Shown here: positions 7,751-17,102 of the stretch, piece after piece
How positions within the stretch are numbered: position 1 is the stretch's first letter
How the letters are laid out: each line of letters opens with the position of its first letter
Assembly: GCA_016783865.1 (NCBI GenBank)
Contig: JADHVS010000026.1
Location: forward strand, 1 to 34,964
From: Bacteroidales bacterium
GTDB taxonomy: Bacteria > Bacteroidota > Bacteroidia > Bacteroidales > SM23-62
DNA: 34,964 bases
Direction of reading: 5' to 3'
The notes under the pieces: generated by a model
Told to the model about the DNA's origin: nothing
What the model saw: only the letters and a program-made list of their open reading frames with translations
Databases searched by the model: none
Made by a program: the position numbers and the translations under genes

Positions 7751-10700
7751 ATGAAAAACGTTAATAAGGTTGTTGTGCTTGGATCGGGCGCCCTGAAGAT
7801 TGGTGAGGCCGGTGAATTTGATTACTCGGGATCACAGGCCCTGAAAGCCCTGAAGGAGGAAAATGTTAAGACCATATTAATTAATCCCAACATTGCCACT
7901 GTTCAGACATCAGAAAAAATTGCAGATAAGATCTACTTCCTGCCTGTTACTCCATTTTTTGTGGAACAGGTTATCAAGAAGGAGAAGCCGGACGGGATTT
8001 TATTGTCATTCGGGGGTCAGACTGCCCTGAACTGTGGGCTAGAACTCTACCAGCTGGGTGTGCTGGAAAGATATAATGTTAATGTTCTGGGTACACCTGT
8101 CCAGGCCATTATTGATACCGAAGACCGGGAACATTTCGTAAACAAGCTCAGGGAAATAGATGTCCATACACCCAGGAGCAAGGCGGTAACAGGTTCGAAG
8201 GAAGCAGTGGAGGCAGCCAGGGAACTGGGATTTCCTATTATTATCAGGGCAGCCTATACACTGGGAGGGCAGGGCAGTGGATTTTGCACCAATGAAGAGG
8301 AGCTGCTCAGCCAGGCTGCCAGGACTCTGACCTATTCTCCTCAAATACTGGTTGAGGAATCACTGAAAGGATGGAAAGAGATCGAATATGAAGTGGTGAG
8401 GGACCAGTATAATAATTGTATCACGGTCTGTAACATGGAGAATTTTGATCCTTTAGGGATCCATACGGGTGAAAGCATTGTGGTGGCTCCCTCCCAGACA
8501 TTGTCCAACAGCGAATACCACAAGCTCCGCAAATTATCCATTAAGATTATACGCCATATAGGGATCATTGGTGAATGCAATGTCCAGTTTGCCCTCGATC
8601 CCGATTCAGAGGATTACCGTGTGATCGAGGTCAATGCAAGGTTGTCACGGTCGAGTGCCCTGGCCTCAAAAGCCACCGGTTATCCGCTGGCATTTATAGC
8701 GGCCAAGCTTGGACTGGGTTATGGCCTGCATGAACTGAAAAACTCGGTCACCAAAACCACTCCGGCCTTTTTTGAACCTGCACTTGACTACATCGTGTGC
8801 AAAATACCTCGCTGGGACCTCAATAAATTTATTGGCGTATCAAAATTGATCGACAGCAGCATGAAAAGCGTTGGCGAAGTGATGTCGATCGGCAGGACTT
8901 TCGAAGAAGCCATCCAGAAAGGTATTCGGATGATTGGTCAGGGTATGCATGGATTTACCGGTAATCGTGACCTGACATTTGATGATATCGAGAAAGAATT
9001 GTCGGAACCCACCGATATGCGGATCATTGTCATCGAGCAGGCATTTGATAAAGGATATACAGTAGAACAGATCTTTGAGCTGACCAAAATCGACAGGTGG
9101 TTCTTAATAAAACTTCGAAATATATTCGAATTAAAAAATGAACTCGAAGAGTATAATGAGCTGAAGGATGTCCCGCTGGAAACCATAAAGAAGGCAAAAG
9201 TTTTTGGATTTTCTGACTTTCAGATTGCCAGGCATGTAATGAAACCCGATATCCGGTCGATGGCTGAAAAAACACTGGAAGTCAGGGATTACAGGAAACA
9301 AAATAGCATTTTGCCTTTTGTAAAGCAGATCGATACACTGGCCGCCGAATTTCCTGCCCAAACCAATTACCTCTATCTCACTTACAGTGGAGCTGAACAT
9401 GATATCCCTTTTGCACATGATGGAAAATCGGTTATCGTTCTGGGTTCAGGGGCATATCGTATCGGGAGCAGTGTGGAGTTTGACTGGTGTAGTGTGAATG
9501 CATTGTATACTGTAAATGAGCAGGGTTACAGATCGGTCATGATCAACTATAATCCCGAAACAGTGAGTACTGATTATGATGTATGCGACCGGCTCTATTT
9601 CGATGAGTTATCTTTTGAACGGGTACTGGATATTATAGAACTGGAAGATCCATTAGGGGTTATTATTTCAATGGGAGGTCAGATCCCCAACAACCTTGCC
9701 ATGAGGTTATATGAACAAAAGGTTAATATCCTTGGCACCTCTCCCCTTTCTATTGACAATGCAGAAAACCGTCATAAATTCTCCATGCTGCTTGATAAGT
9801 TAAAAATTGATCAGCCGGCCTGGAAGGAACTAACCAACATTGAGGACATTCATGCATTTGTCGATACTGTTGGATTCCCGGTTTTGATCCGGCCCTCATA
9901 TGTATTGTCGGGTGCAGCCATGAATGTAGTATCAAACATTGACGAACTGGAGCATTTCCTGAACCTGGCAACAAAGGTCTCGAATCAATATCCTGTGGTG
10001 GTTTCTGAATTCATTCAGCAAGCCAAGGAAATTGAAATTGATGCGGTTGGAAAAAAGGGAGAACTGTTTGCTTACGCCATTTCAGAACATGTTGAATTTG
10101 CTGGTGTCCATTCCGGTGATGCCACTATTGTGTTTCCCGCACAAAAGATTTACTTTGAGACTGTTCGCAGGATCAAACGGATAGCAAGAGATATAGCCGA
10201 AGCCCTTCAGATTACAGGTCCCTTTAACATGCAATTCCTTGCTAAGGATAACGACATCAAGGTGATCGAGTGTAATCTTCGGGCATCCCGGAGTATGCCA
10301 TTTGTATCGAAAGTCCTCAAAACCAATCTGATCGACCTGGCTACTAAAGTCATGCTGGATGTACCGGTTGATAAACCTCATAAATCAAGTTTCGACCTGG
10401 ATCATATCGGGATTAAGGCCCCACAATTCTCATTTTCAAGGCTCAAAAAAGCAGATCCTGTACTTGGGGTAGATATGGCTTCAACCGGGGAGGTAGGATG
10501 TATAGGTGATAATTTTTATGAAGCTATCCTGAAATCCATGTTATCGGTAGGTTACCGCATCCCGGGAAAAAATATTCTGTTATCTACCGGTCCTATGCGG
10601 TCAAAAGTAGAGTTAATAAACAGTTGCCGTCTTCTTGCTGAAAAGGGGTATAACCTTTTTGCCACAAAGGGAACACATGACTTTTTTAAATTAAATAATA

Positions 10701-10966
10701 TCGAATCGACCGCCCTGGCATGGCCCGATGAAGATAAAAAACCCAATACCCTTGATTACCTGAAAGGAGGAATGATCGACCTGGTAATAAATATCCCGAA
10801 GGACCTGTCGAAGAGTGAGCTCAGCAATGATTATTCAATTCGCCGGAACGCGGTAGACTATAATATACCCCTGATCACTAATGCACAATTGGCCAGTGCT
10901 TTTATCATCGCTTTTTGTAAACTGAACATTAATGATATTACCATTAAGAGCTGGGATGAGTATTAG
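7751..10966 (+). CDS. carB: Carbamoyl-phosphate synthase large subunit
   Basis: CarB makes carbamoyl phosphate from bicarbonate, ammonia and two ATP, supplying arginine and pyrimidine synthesis. The 1071-residue length is complete. The two homologous ATP-grasp halves are visible: the first begins VVVLGSGALKIGEAGEFDYSGSQ, the second repeats VIVLGSGAYRIGSSVEFDWC near residue 560. Each half has its own carboxylate-rich ligand motif (VIEVNARLSRSSALASKATGYP and VIECNLRASRSMPFVSKV). The C-terminal MGS-like allosteric domain follows. The glutaminase subunit gene carA is not adjacent and must be elsewhere. Divergence from argR across ARG boxes predicts arginine control. There is no obvious Shine-Dalgarno sequence. 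Confidence 0.97.
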   Translation: MKNVNKVVVLGSGALKIGEAGEFDYSGSQALKALKEENVKTILINPNIATVQTSEKIADKIYFLPVTPFFVEQVIKKEKPDGILLSFGGQTALNCGLELYQLGVLERYNVNVLGTPVQAIIDTEDREHFVNKLREIDVHTPRSKAVTGSKEAVEAARELGFPIIIRAAYTLGGQGSGFCTNEEELLSQAARTLTYSPQILVEESLKGWKEIEYEVVRDQYNNCITVCNMENFDPLGIHTGESIVVAPSQTLSNSEYHKLRKLSIKIIRHIGIIGECNVQFALDPDSEDYRVIEVNARLSRSSALASKATGYPLAFIAAKLGLGYGLHELKNSVTKTTPAFFEPALDYIVCKIPRWDLNKFIGVSKLIDSSMKSVGEVMSIGRTFEEAIQKGIRMIGQGMHGFTGNRDLTFDDIEKELSEPTDMRIIVIEQAFDKGYTVEQIFELTKIDRWFLIKLRNIFELKNELEEYNELKDVPLETIKKAKVFGFSDFQIARHVMKPDIRSMAEKTLEVRDYRKQNSILPFVKQIDTLAAEFPAQTNYLYLTYSGAEHDIPFAHDGKSVIVLGSGAYRIGSSVEFDWCSVNALYTVNEQGYRSVMINYNPETVSTDYDVCDRLYFDELSFERVLDIIELEDPLGVIISMGGQIPNNLAMRLYEQKVNILGTSPLSIDNAENRHKFSMLLDKLKIDQPAWKELTNIEDIHAFVDTVGFPVLIRPSYVLSGAAMNVVSNIDELEHFLNLATKVSNQYPVVVSEFIQQAKEIEIDAVGKKGELFAYAISEHVEFAGVHSGDATIVFPAQKIYFETVRRIKRIARDIAEALQITGPFNMQFLAKDNDIKVIECNLRASRSMPFVSKVLKTNLIDLATKVMLDVPVDKPHKSSFDLDHIGIKAPQFSFSRLKKADPVLGVDMASTGEVGCIGDNFYEAILKSMLSVGYRIPGKNILLSTGPMRSKVELINSCRLLAEKGYNLFATKGTHDFFKLNNIESTALAWPDEDKKPNTLDYLKGGMIDLVINIPKDLSKSELSNDYSIRRNAVDYNIPLITNAQLASAFIIAFCKLNINDITIKSWDEY

Positions 10967-11855
10967 GATAGCTTTTGTTCTGTCTTTTATCTCTATCGTC
11001 TCCAGTGCACAGGATTACTGGCAAATTTCAGGTATAGTTACTAATTCAGAAACCCTCAAGCCCTTACCCTATACGAATATCCGGATCCTGAATAAAAGTC
11101 TCGGCACTATTTCCAACCAGCAGGGTCGTTTTATTATCCGGCTTCCGGTTGAATTCAGATCGGATACTCTGACCTTTTCATACCTGGGTTTTAAAAAACA
11201 AATCCTTCCACTTGGCCAGGTTACCACCGACAGCATAATAATAAGCCTGCAACCGGAAGTATATGAATTGAAGGAAGTAACGGCACAAGGCCTGACGGCC
11301 CGGAGTCTGTTGCAAAAATGTCTCGAACAGATCCCGGAGAACTATCCTGATCAACCCGTTGGCATGACCGCTTTTTACCGTGAAACGATTCACGAAAACA
11401 GCCTGCCAATTCAGGGGGTGGAGGCTGTTTTAGGCATCGACAAGCTTTCACTTGCCATCATCAGGATCGATTACCGCATCAATCCATATCATATAAAACA
11501 CACTTCTGTGGTGGATATCTATACTGAATCTGAACTGAATAAGCTGGATATTTACACCCAGACCAATTCTTTTGATTGCTCGGTAAATTACAGGATGCAC
11601 AAAGACAAATGGTTCCTGGATTATGTGAGGATCAGCTATAATTTCCACCTGTTATGGCTGAACGATCAATATCTTGCTGACATTAATAATACCATTCAGT
11701 TTGTTATAACCGATTTTAATATGGACCAGTTATATTCTGCCAGGTACGGCAAATTGATCAAAAGGAAATTCCCCATTCCACAACAGCTTGGAGAACAAGA
11801 TGATTCATTCTGGGAAAACTATAATTATATCCTGAGAGAAGAAATAGAAAAATAG
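10956..11855 (+). CDS. Exported protein with carboxypeptidase-regulatory-like domain
   Basis: A 299-residue protein with a signal peptide (about residues 1-18, ending SSAQ) and then a carboxypeptidase-D regulatory-like beta-sandwich domain at about 22-95 (ISGIVTNSETLKPLPYTNIRI, then GTISNQQGRFII and LTFSYLGFKKQ). The following region contains MTAFYRE, a motif common in Bacteroidetes envelope proteins of this group. The function is unknown; a role at the outer membrane or periplasm is inferred. I chose ATG 10956 because it starts a good signal peptide. It overlaps the end of carB by 11 bp in another frame, so translation may be coupled. The gene ends 4 bp from the converging atpG. Confidence 0.8.
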   Translation: MSIRIAFVLSFISIVSSAQDYWQISGIVTNSETLKPLPYTNIRILNKSLGTISNQQGRFIIRLPVEFRSDTLTFSYLGFKKQILPLGQVTTDSIIISLQPEVYELKEVTAQGLTARSLLQKCLEQIPENYPDQPVGMTAFYRETIHENSLPIQGVEAVLGIDKLSLAIIRIDYRINPYHIKHTSVVDIYTESELNKLDIYTQTNSFDCSVNYRMHKDKWFLDYVRISYNFHLLWLNDQYLADINNTIQFVITDFNMDQLYSARYGKLIKRKFPIPQQLGEQDDSFWENYNYILREEIEK

Positions 11856-11859
11856 GATT

Positions 11860-12747
11860 TTACCCGCGCAAAGCTTCCGCTCCCGAAACAATTTCCAATA
11901 TCTCATTTGTAATGGATGCCTGTCTGGCCTTATTGTAATTCAGCCTGAGGTCTTTTAACAGTTCAGTGGCATTATCTGTTGCCTGGTGCATGGCAGTCAT
12001 GCGCGCCCCATGTTCTGCTGCATTAGAATCGAGAAGAGCTTTGTAAAGTTGAATTTTTAATGACCTGGGGATCAACTCAGTGACGATATAGTGTTTGGAT
12101 GGTTCAAAAATATAATCCAGGTAAGTATGGTGTTCTTCGTACTGGTCTTCCTCTGGCAATTCTATGGGTAAAAACTGTTCAGCAGTAATGATCTGGACTG
12201 CGGCATTCTTAAACTGGTTATACAGAACAATAATTTTATCATATTCACCCGAAACATATTTAGTGATCAGGTCTTCCCCCAGAGGCTTAACGTTTTCAAA
12301 ACGCAGGTCATTAAGCAATTGCGGCTTTTTATCGACGACTGTATATTGCCTTTTCGTCAGATAATCACCACCATGTCTTCCTATGGATAAAAAGTGCAGA
12401 TTGCCGCTCCTTAAAAGGTTGCCGTATTCTTCATTAGCCAGGTTAATAGAAGCTTTAGTGATATTTGAATTGAATGCGCCACATAATCCCTTGTTGGAAG
12501 TGATCAGGACGAAAAGTACTTTTTCAATTTCCCGGACCTGGGAATAGAGGTTATCCTCATCACCCACTAGTGAATCGCTTACATCAGCCAGTATCTCCTG
12601 AAGTTTATTGGCATAGGGCCTGATTTGGATAATGGCGTCCTGGGCCCTTCTGAGCTTTGAAGCCGACACCATTTTCATGGCATTGGTAATCTGCTTGGTT
12701 GATGCGACAGAAGATATCCTTGTTCGTATTTCTTTCAGATTCGCCAT
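11860..12747 (-). CDS. atpG: F-type ATP synthase gamma subunit
   Basis: The gamma subunit is the central rotor shaft of F1. The N-terminal coiled coil MANLKEIRTRISSVASTKQITNAMKMVSASKLRRAQ and the C-terminal helix (ARMTAMHQATDNATELLKDL...NKARQASITNEILEIVSGAEAL) are both clearly conserved. The length, 295 aa, is normal. It is the last gene of this F-ATPase cluster; no atpD or atpC follows, since the next gene converges from the other strand. A REP-like hairpin lies between it and atpA. Confidence 0.97.
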   Translation of the reverse strand: MANLKEIRTRISSVASTKQITNAMKMVSASKLRRAQDAIIQIRPYANKLQEILADVSDSLVGDEDNLYSQVREIEKVLFVLITSNKGLCGAFNSNITKASINLANEEYGNLLRSGNLHFLSIGRHGGDYLTKRQYTVVDKKPQLLNDLRFENVKPLGEDLITKYVSGEYDKIIVLYNQFKNAAVQIITAEQFLPIELPEEDQYEEHHTYLDYIFEPSKHYIVTELIPRSLKIQLYKALLDSNAAEHGARMTAMHQATDNATELLKDLRLNYNKARQASITNEILEIVSGAEALRG

Positions 12748-12763
12748 ACACTATTACTTTGTC

Positions 12764-12784
12764 ATCCTGAACTCGTTTCAGGAT
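12764..12784. repeat. REP-like inverted repeat between atpA and atpG
   Basis: The 8-bp arms ATCCTGAA and TTCAGGAT flank the loop CTCGT, inside the 45-bp gap between atpA and atpG. Its form (TCATCCTGAACTCGTTTCAGGAT) resembles interspersed palindromic repeats common in Bacteroidetes genomes, but only one clear copy occurs in this window. On the mRNA it would form a stable intercistronic hairpin. There is no T-run on the minus strand, so it is not an intrinsic terminator for the operon. Confidence 0.65.
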
Positions 12785-12792
12785 CTCTAAAT

Positions 12793-14373
12793 TTACTTTT
12801 TATATTTGGCAGAGATCTCCCTGGCAACCTTCTCAAGAATCTCCTCTTCCTTTTTTTCCATTGATCCCGCCTTGAGGGTATTCATCAAATCTTTATGTTT
12901 TACTTCAAGATAATCGAGGTATTCCACTTCAAATTCTTTCACCTTATCCCGGGGTACATCTGCCAGCAATCCATGTGTACCGCAGAAGATAATGGCAATT
13001 TGTCTTTCCACAGATACCGGGGAATATTGCCCCTGCTTCAGGATCTCCACATTTTTTGCTCCTTTATCGAGTACCGCCAGAGTGGCTTTATCGAGGTCAG
13101 ATCCAAATTTGGCGAAAGCTTCCAGCTCACGGTACTGAGCCTGGTCTATCTTCAGGGTCCCTGCTACTTTCTTCATGGATTTAATCTGGGCTTTACCTCC
13201 GACCCTTGATACTGATATGCCTACATTAATAGCCGGACGGACACCCGCATTAAACAGCGTCGATTCAAGGAAAATCTGTCCGTCTGTAATAGAGATAACG
13301 TTAGTTGGAATATATGCAGAAACGTCTCCTTCCTGGGTCTCGATGATAGGCAATGCGGTCAATGATCCCCCTCCTTTTACAATCGGAACCAGGGATTCAG
13401 GCAGATCATTCATTTGTTTGGCTATCGCATCCGATTCTACAACTTTTGCAGCTCTCTCCAGCAATCTTGAATGCAGGTAGAAAATATCTCCCGGATAAGC
13501 TTCCCTTCCCGGGGGCCTCCTTAACAATAGTGAAACTTCACGATAAGATACTGCCTGTTTTGAAAGGTCATCATAAATGATCAGTGCATCTCTTCCAGTA
13601 TCCCTGAAAAATTCACCGATGGCACATCCTGCGAAGGGGGCAAAAAACTGTAATGCAGCCGGGTCGGATGCAGTGGCAGCAACGATCACAGTGTAATCGG
13701 CGGCTCCATGTTCTTCAAGCGTTTTTGCAATGGTGGCAATGGTTGAACCTTTCTGTCCGATGGCAACATAGATACAAAAAACCGGTTCCCCACGCTCATA
13801 AAACTCCTTCTGATTAATGATCGTATCGATGGCTATGGCTGTTTTTCCTGTCTGCCGGTCACCAATGATCAGCTCACGTTGTCCACGTCCAATGGGAATC
13901 ATGGAATCGATGGCCTTTAATCCTGTTTGTACCGGCTGGTTAACAGGTTGACGGTAAATAACCCCGGGGGCCTTTCTTTCCAATGGTAATTCGTAGGTGG
14001 TTCCCTTGATCGGTCCTTTACCATCGATGGGCTCACCAATGGTATTAATGACTCGTCCCAGCATGCCTTCGCCAACATCCAGGCTGGCAATTTTTCCGGT
14101 TCGTTTAACAAGGTCGCCCTCCCTGATCTCATCAGATGAACCAAACAATACGGCCCCGACATTGTCCTCTTCCAGGTTCAACACTATTCCTTTAATTCCA
14201 TTCTCAAATTCAATGAGTTCATTCGACTGCACATTGGTTAATCCGTGGATACGTGCAATTCCGTCACCTACTTGCAATACAGTGCCTACCTCTTCCAGTT
14301 CGGCATCTGTTTTAATCCCCTCTAATTGCTTTTTAAGTATTTCAGAAACTTCTGCAGGTTTTATTGCTGCCAT
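12793..14373 (-). CDS. atpA: F-type ATP synthase alpha subunit
   Basis: Alpha is the non-catalytic nucleotide-binding subunit of the F1 hexamer. The Walker A motif GDRQTGKT is at residues 171-178, the Walker B region reads [12 protein letters not shown], and the alpha signature [13 protein letters not shown] follows. The N-terminal helix that binds delta is present ([17 protein letters not shown]). At 526 aa the protein is full length. It starts 6 bp after atpH. The identification is certain. Confidence 0.98.
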   Translation of the reverse strand: MAAIKPAEVSEILKKQLEGIKTDAELEEVGTVLQVGDGIARIHGLTNVQSNELIEFENGIKGIVLNLEEDNVGAVLFGSSDEIREGDLVKRTGKIASLDVGEGMLGRVINTIGEPIDGKGPIKGTTYELPLERKAPGVIYRQPVNQPVQTGLKAIDSMIPIGRGQRELIIGDRQTGKTAIAIDTIINQKEFYERGEPVFCIYVAIGQKGSTIATIAKTLEEHGAADYTVIVAATASDPAALQFFAPFAGCAIGEFFRDTGRDALIIYDDLSKQAVSYREVSLLLRRPPGREAYPGDIFYLHSRLLERAAKVVESDAIAKQMNDLPESLVPIVKGGGSLTALPIIETQEGDVSAYIPTNVISITDGQIFLESTLFNAGVRPAINVGISVSRVGGKAQIKSMKKVAGTLKIDQAQYRELEAFAKFGSDLDKATLAVLDKGAKNVEILKQGQYSPVSVERQIAIIFCGTHGLLADVPRDKVKEFEVEYLDYLEVKHKDLMNTLKAGSMEKKEEEILEKVAREISAKYKK

Positions 14374-14379
14374 GATATT

Positions 14380-14943
14380 TTATTTTTTATCTGTTTTTAC
14401 TAAAGGTGTGGAAAGCAGTTCTTGCTTTATTCTCTTTAACTGGCCTGCAACACTGGCATCCAATTGAACATCTTCAATTTTCAGGATAAATCCTCCGATA
14501 AGCTTTTTATCCACGTTCTCTCCCAATTCGATGATGGCTCTATAAGCATCCTCTATCAGTTTAACCAGGGATGACCTGATCTCTTGATCAATCGGAACAG
14601 CAGTGGTTACGGTTACCGATTTAATTCCTTTCTCCTCCTTGAAAAATTCGAGGTACATCCTGGCCATGGAGGGAAGGAATTCCTCACGTTTATTCTTGAC
14701 TATCATCCGGAAAAACGAAAGGGTCAATGAATCTACTTTCCCCTTGAAAACCTCAACAAGGATCGCTTCCTTTTTGGAGGGTTCAATGACCGGGCTATGC
14801 AGTAAATGCTTTAACTCAGGAACCTCACGGAGTATTTGCAATACGGCTTCCATATCATTCCTGACCTGATCAAGTTTCCCCTGATCCGAAGCACTGCTCA
14901 ATAATGCCTTGGCATATCTCACTGATATTTTTCCGTCGTTCAT
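14380..14943 (-). CDS. atpH: F-type ATP synthase delta subunit
   Basis: Delta links the F1 head to the b-subunit stalk. Typical features are the N-terminal SVRYAKALLSSASDQGKL segment and the C-terminal half with VTTAVPIDQEIRSSLVKLIE and DKKLIGGFILKIEDVQLDASVAGQLKRIKQEL. I chose the ATG at 14943, which has GGGG 8 bases upstream. A TTG 18 bases earlier is in frame but unlikely. That gives 187 aa, a normal length. It lies between atpF and atpA in the standard order. Confidence 0.95.
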   Translation of the reverse strand: MNDGKISVRYAKALLSSASDQGKLDQVRNDMEAVLQILREVPELKHLLHSPVIEPSKKEAILVEVFKGKVDSLTLSFFRMIVKNKREEFLPSMARMYLEFFKEEKGIKSVTVTTAVPIDQEIRSSLVKLIEDAYRAIIELGENVDKKLIGGFILKIEDVQLDASVAGQLKRIKQELLSTPLVKTDKK

Positions 14944-14968
14944 AATCTGAGCCCCGGTCAAACGCTGT

Positions 14969-15463
14969 TTAGTTCAGTTCAATGTCTTTCATCCACTTGT
15001 CGATCAATTCTTTCTGAGTGCCTCTATCTGCCAGTTTCTCCCGAAGAATTTTCTCGGCTATGCCGATCGACAATTCAGCTATCTGGTTTTTGATTTCCTC
15101 TATGGCTGAATCCTTTTCATTTTTAATTTCTTCTTTTGCAGCCCTGATCATCTTTTTAGCCTCTTCTGCTGCCTGTTCCCTGGCCAGGTTAATGACCTCT
15201 TCCCTGACTCCTTTTGCATCTTTCAGAATCAGATCGTGCTCGGCCCTGGCCTCTGCCACGATTTTTTCATTATCAGCCTTTAAGGATTCCAATTCCTGCC
15301 TGGCATTTTCTGCTGTCATGAGTGCTTCCTGGATCGAAAGCTCACGGTTTTTCAGGGCATTCAGAATGGGTTTCCAGGCAAATTTTTTCAACACCCACAA
15401 CACTACCCCGAACATTAAAAGCATCCAGAATAATAAACCAATACCCGGTGTTACCAGTTCCAT
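14969..15463 (-). CDS. atpF: F-type ATP synthase b subunit
   Basis: Subunit b forms the peripheral stalk of Fo. One N-terminal membrane segment (about residues 5-25, GIGLLFWMLLMFGVVLWVL) is followed by a long charged coiled coil to the C-terminus, as expected. The length is 164 aa. The gene is separated from atpE by 80 bp that hold a perfect 14-bp stem-loop, and from atpH by 25 bp. Confidence 0.95.
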   Translation of the reverse strand: MELVTPGIGLLFWMLLMFGVVLWVLKKFAWKPILNALKNRELSIQEALMTAENARQELESLKADNEKIVAEARAEHDLILKDAKGVREEVINLAREQAAEEAKKMIRAAKEEIKNEKDSAIEEIKNQIAELSIGIAEKILREKLADRGTQKELIDKWMKDIELN

Positions 15464-15492
15464 ATCATTAATTATTTAGTTACCAATCAATA

Positions 15493-15525
15493 TTGTGCAA
15501 TCCTGCCAACCGCAGGATTGCACAA
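15493..15525. promoter_or_regulatory. Perfect 14-bp intercistronic hairpin between atpE and atpF
   Basis: TTGTGCAATCCTGC (15493-15506) pairs without mismatch with GCAGGATTGCACAA (15512-15525) around a 5-base loop. On the operon strand the stem is not followed by a T-run, so it is not a standard terminator. It sits directly after the c-subunit gene, the subunit needed in the highest copy number. A role as an RNA 3'-end stabiliser or processing site is inferred. A T-run does follow it on the plus strand, but no plus-strand gene ends here. Confidence 0.75.
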
Positions 15526-15543
15526 ATTTTTCAACTCTCTTTA

Positions 15544-15792
15544 CTAAATAAAGAGAATCAGCAGACAAACCACTACGGCAAAGAAAGCAACCCCTTCAAT
15601 AAGCGCTGCGGCAACGATCATGTTCGATCTGATGTCGCCTGCGGCTTCAGGTTGACGGGCAATGGCTTCCATGGCAGCTTCGCCAATACGGCCAATCCCC
15701 AAAGCTGCTCCAACAACCGCAATACTAGCACCAAGTGCAGCTCCCATTTTGCCAATAGCTGCAGCCTGCAATAAAATCAATAAAACAGTCAT
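15544..15792 (-). CDS. atpE: F-type ATP synthase c subunit (rotor ring), proton-type
   Basis: Subunit c forms the membrane rotor ring. The 82 residues make a two-helix hairpin with the polar loop ARQPEAAGDIRSNM (residues about 45-58). The ion-carrying glutamate is E66 in AALIEGVAFF. Compared with known sodium-binding c subunits (Q32, E65-S66-T67 in Ilyobacter), position 33 here is isoleucine and E66 is followed by G-V. The sodium ligands are therefore absent and proton use is predicted. It lies between atpB and atpF. Confidence 0.96.
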   Translation of the reverse strand: MTVLLILLQAAAIGKMGAALGASIAVVGAALGIGRIGEAAMEAIARQPEAAGDIRSNMIVAAALIEGVAFFAVVVCLLILFI

Positions 15793-15870
15793 AACGTAAA
15801 AATTAATTGAAAATAATGTGTGTGAAGTGTAGTGCGTTGAAAATATTTTGAACTAACCTTTTTCTTATCA

Positions 15871-15898
15871 CACCGCTCACCGTTCACCGCTCACGGCT
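15871..15898. repeat. Heptamer tandem repeat between atpB and atpE (4 units)
   Basis: Four consecutive 7-bp units read CACCGCT, CACCGTT, CACCGCT, CACGGCT on the plus strand. The array ends exactly at the atpB stop codon (TAG on the minus strand, 15899-15897). On the transcript it reads as G/A-rich heptamers such as AGCGGTG and AACGGTG. A related heptamer array lies at 20680-20714. Its function is unknown. Confidence 0.65.
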
Positions 15899-17039
15899 AA
15901 TGATGTTCTTCTACGGCCATCCCAAAATAGATTGCCGATAACAGGGTAAACACATAAGCCTGTATCAGGGCAACCAGTAATTCCAGGAAGATCATAAATA
16001 TCGTGAAAGCCAGGGTTAATGGTGATACCAAATATCCCATGGCCACCTGCATCTGTCCGAATATGAAGATCAGGCTGAAAAATCCCATAGCTATGATATG
16101 ACCGGCCGAAATATTGGCAAAAAGCCGGACCATCAGCACAAATGGTTTGGTAAACATCCCAACGATCTCAATGATCGGCATCAGCGGTACAGGGAATTTC
16201 AACCACCAGGGGACTCCCGGAGGATTAAATATATGGGTCCAGTATTCTTTATTTCCGTTGATTGTGATTACAGAAAATGTAAACAACGCCAGCACAATGG
16301 TAACTGTTATATTGCCAGTTACGTTTGCTCCTCCCGGAAAAATCGGGATTAGCCCCATCATGTTATTAATATAGATAAAAAAGAAAATAGACAGCAGGAA
16401 GGGCAGGAATCGCTCCGCTTTTTTCTCACCTATGGATGGAATCGCTATGTCATCCCGTATAAAAAGAATAATGGGCTCAACCAGGTTTTGCATCCCGGTT
16501 GGAGCCTTATCTGGTCTCTTTTTATAAGCCCTGGCAACCGAAAGGAACAACCATAAAAGCAGCAGGCAGCTAACCAGTATGGCAAATGCATTTTTTGTAA
16601 AAGAGAGATTAAGAGAAGGGGGTTGTACTGATCCGTCGTCCAGGATTTCAACTATTTTACCCTTGTTGTCGCCATGAAGCTCAAACCTGAATCCTTTATA
16701 ATCATCGTGTCCGTGATGAAATTTACTGAATAAGAATACATTCAGCCCTTTTGACTTACTGTATAAAATTACCGGCAAAGGAAGGCTCAGGTGAAAATCT
16801 TTATAGGTCAGGATGTGCCATTCATGGGCATCGCCTATGTGATCAAAAATAAATTCACCGGGATTAAATCCCACCTCATGCTGGTCGTCAGCCTGGTTCT
16901 GATCGTCCCCATGTTGTTCGTCTACATGTTCCTGTGGTTGCTGAGCAGAATTTTCTGTCTGGTGCTGTTGCGGTTTGGCTGCCACAATAAGGAAGAAAAA
17001 CAGGGCCCCTAAAATGTATGAAATGATCTTTCTGCTCAC
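15897..17039 (-). CDS. atpB: F-type ATP synthase a subunit with long periplasmic N-terminus
   Basis: Subunit a provides the ion half-channels against the c ring. The core has the family motif LMVRLFANISAGHII with the essential arginine at R305, and helical segments from about residue 150 onward. At 380 aa it is much longer than the E. coli protein (271). The extra N-terminus has a hydrophobic signal-like stretch (residues 6-21), then a low-complexity His/Gln/Asp/Glu-rich run (about 23-55), then a soluble domain to about 145. Extended a subunits are usual in Bacteroidetes; the acidic/histidine run is striking. It precedes atpE. Confidence 0.95.
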   Translation of the reverse strand: MSRKIISYILGALFFFLIVAAKPQQHQTENSAQQPQEHVDEQHGDDQNQADDQHEVGFNPGEFIFDHIGDAHEWHILTYKDFHLSLPLPVILYSKSKGLNVFLFSKFHHGHDDYKGFRFELHGDNKGKIVEILDDGSVQPPSLNLSFTKNAFAILVSCLLLLWLFLSVARAYKKRPDKAPTGMQNLVEPIILFIRDDIAIPSIGEKKAERFLPFLLSIFFFIYINNMMGLIPIFPGGANVTGNITVTIVLALFTFSVITINGNKEYWTHIFNPPGVPWWLKFPVPLMPIIEIVGMFTKPFVLMVRLFANISAGHIIAMGFFSLIFIFGQMQVAMGYLVSPLTLAFTIFMIFLELLVALIQAYVFTLLSAIYFGMAVEEHH

Positions 17040-17102
17040 CTTGGATTATTGCGCTATTATTAAGATCTTAAAAATAGTAAAAATGATTAGGTTTATTTTA
17101 TA

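Noticed and set aside
13997..14467. Long plus-strand frame opposite the F-type alpha subunit gene
   Set aside because: Shadow of a highly conserved gene; no recognisable domain or ribosome site.
15493..15525. The atpE-atpF hairpin as an intrinsic terminator
   Set aside because: A T-run follows only on the plus strand, where no gene ends; on the operon strand there is no T-run and genes continue.
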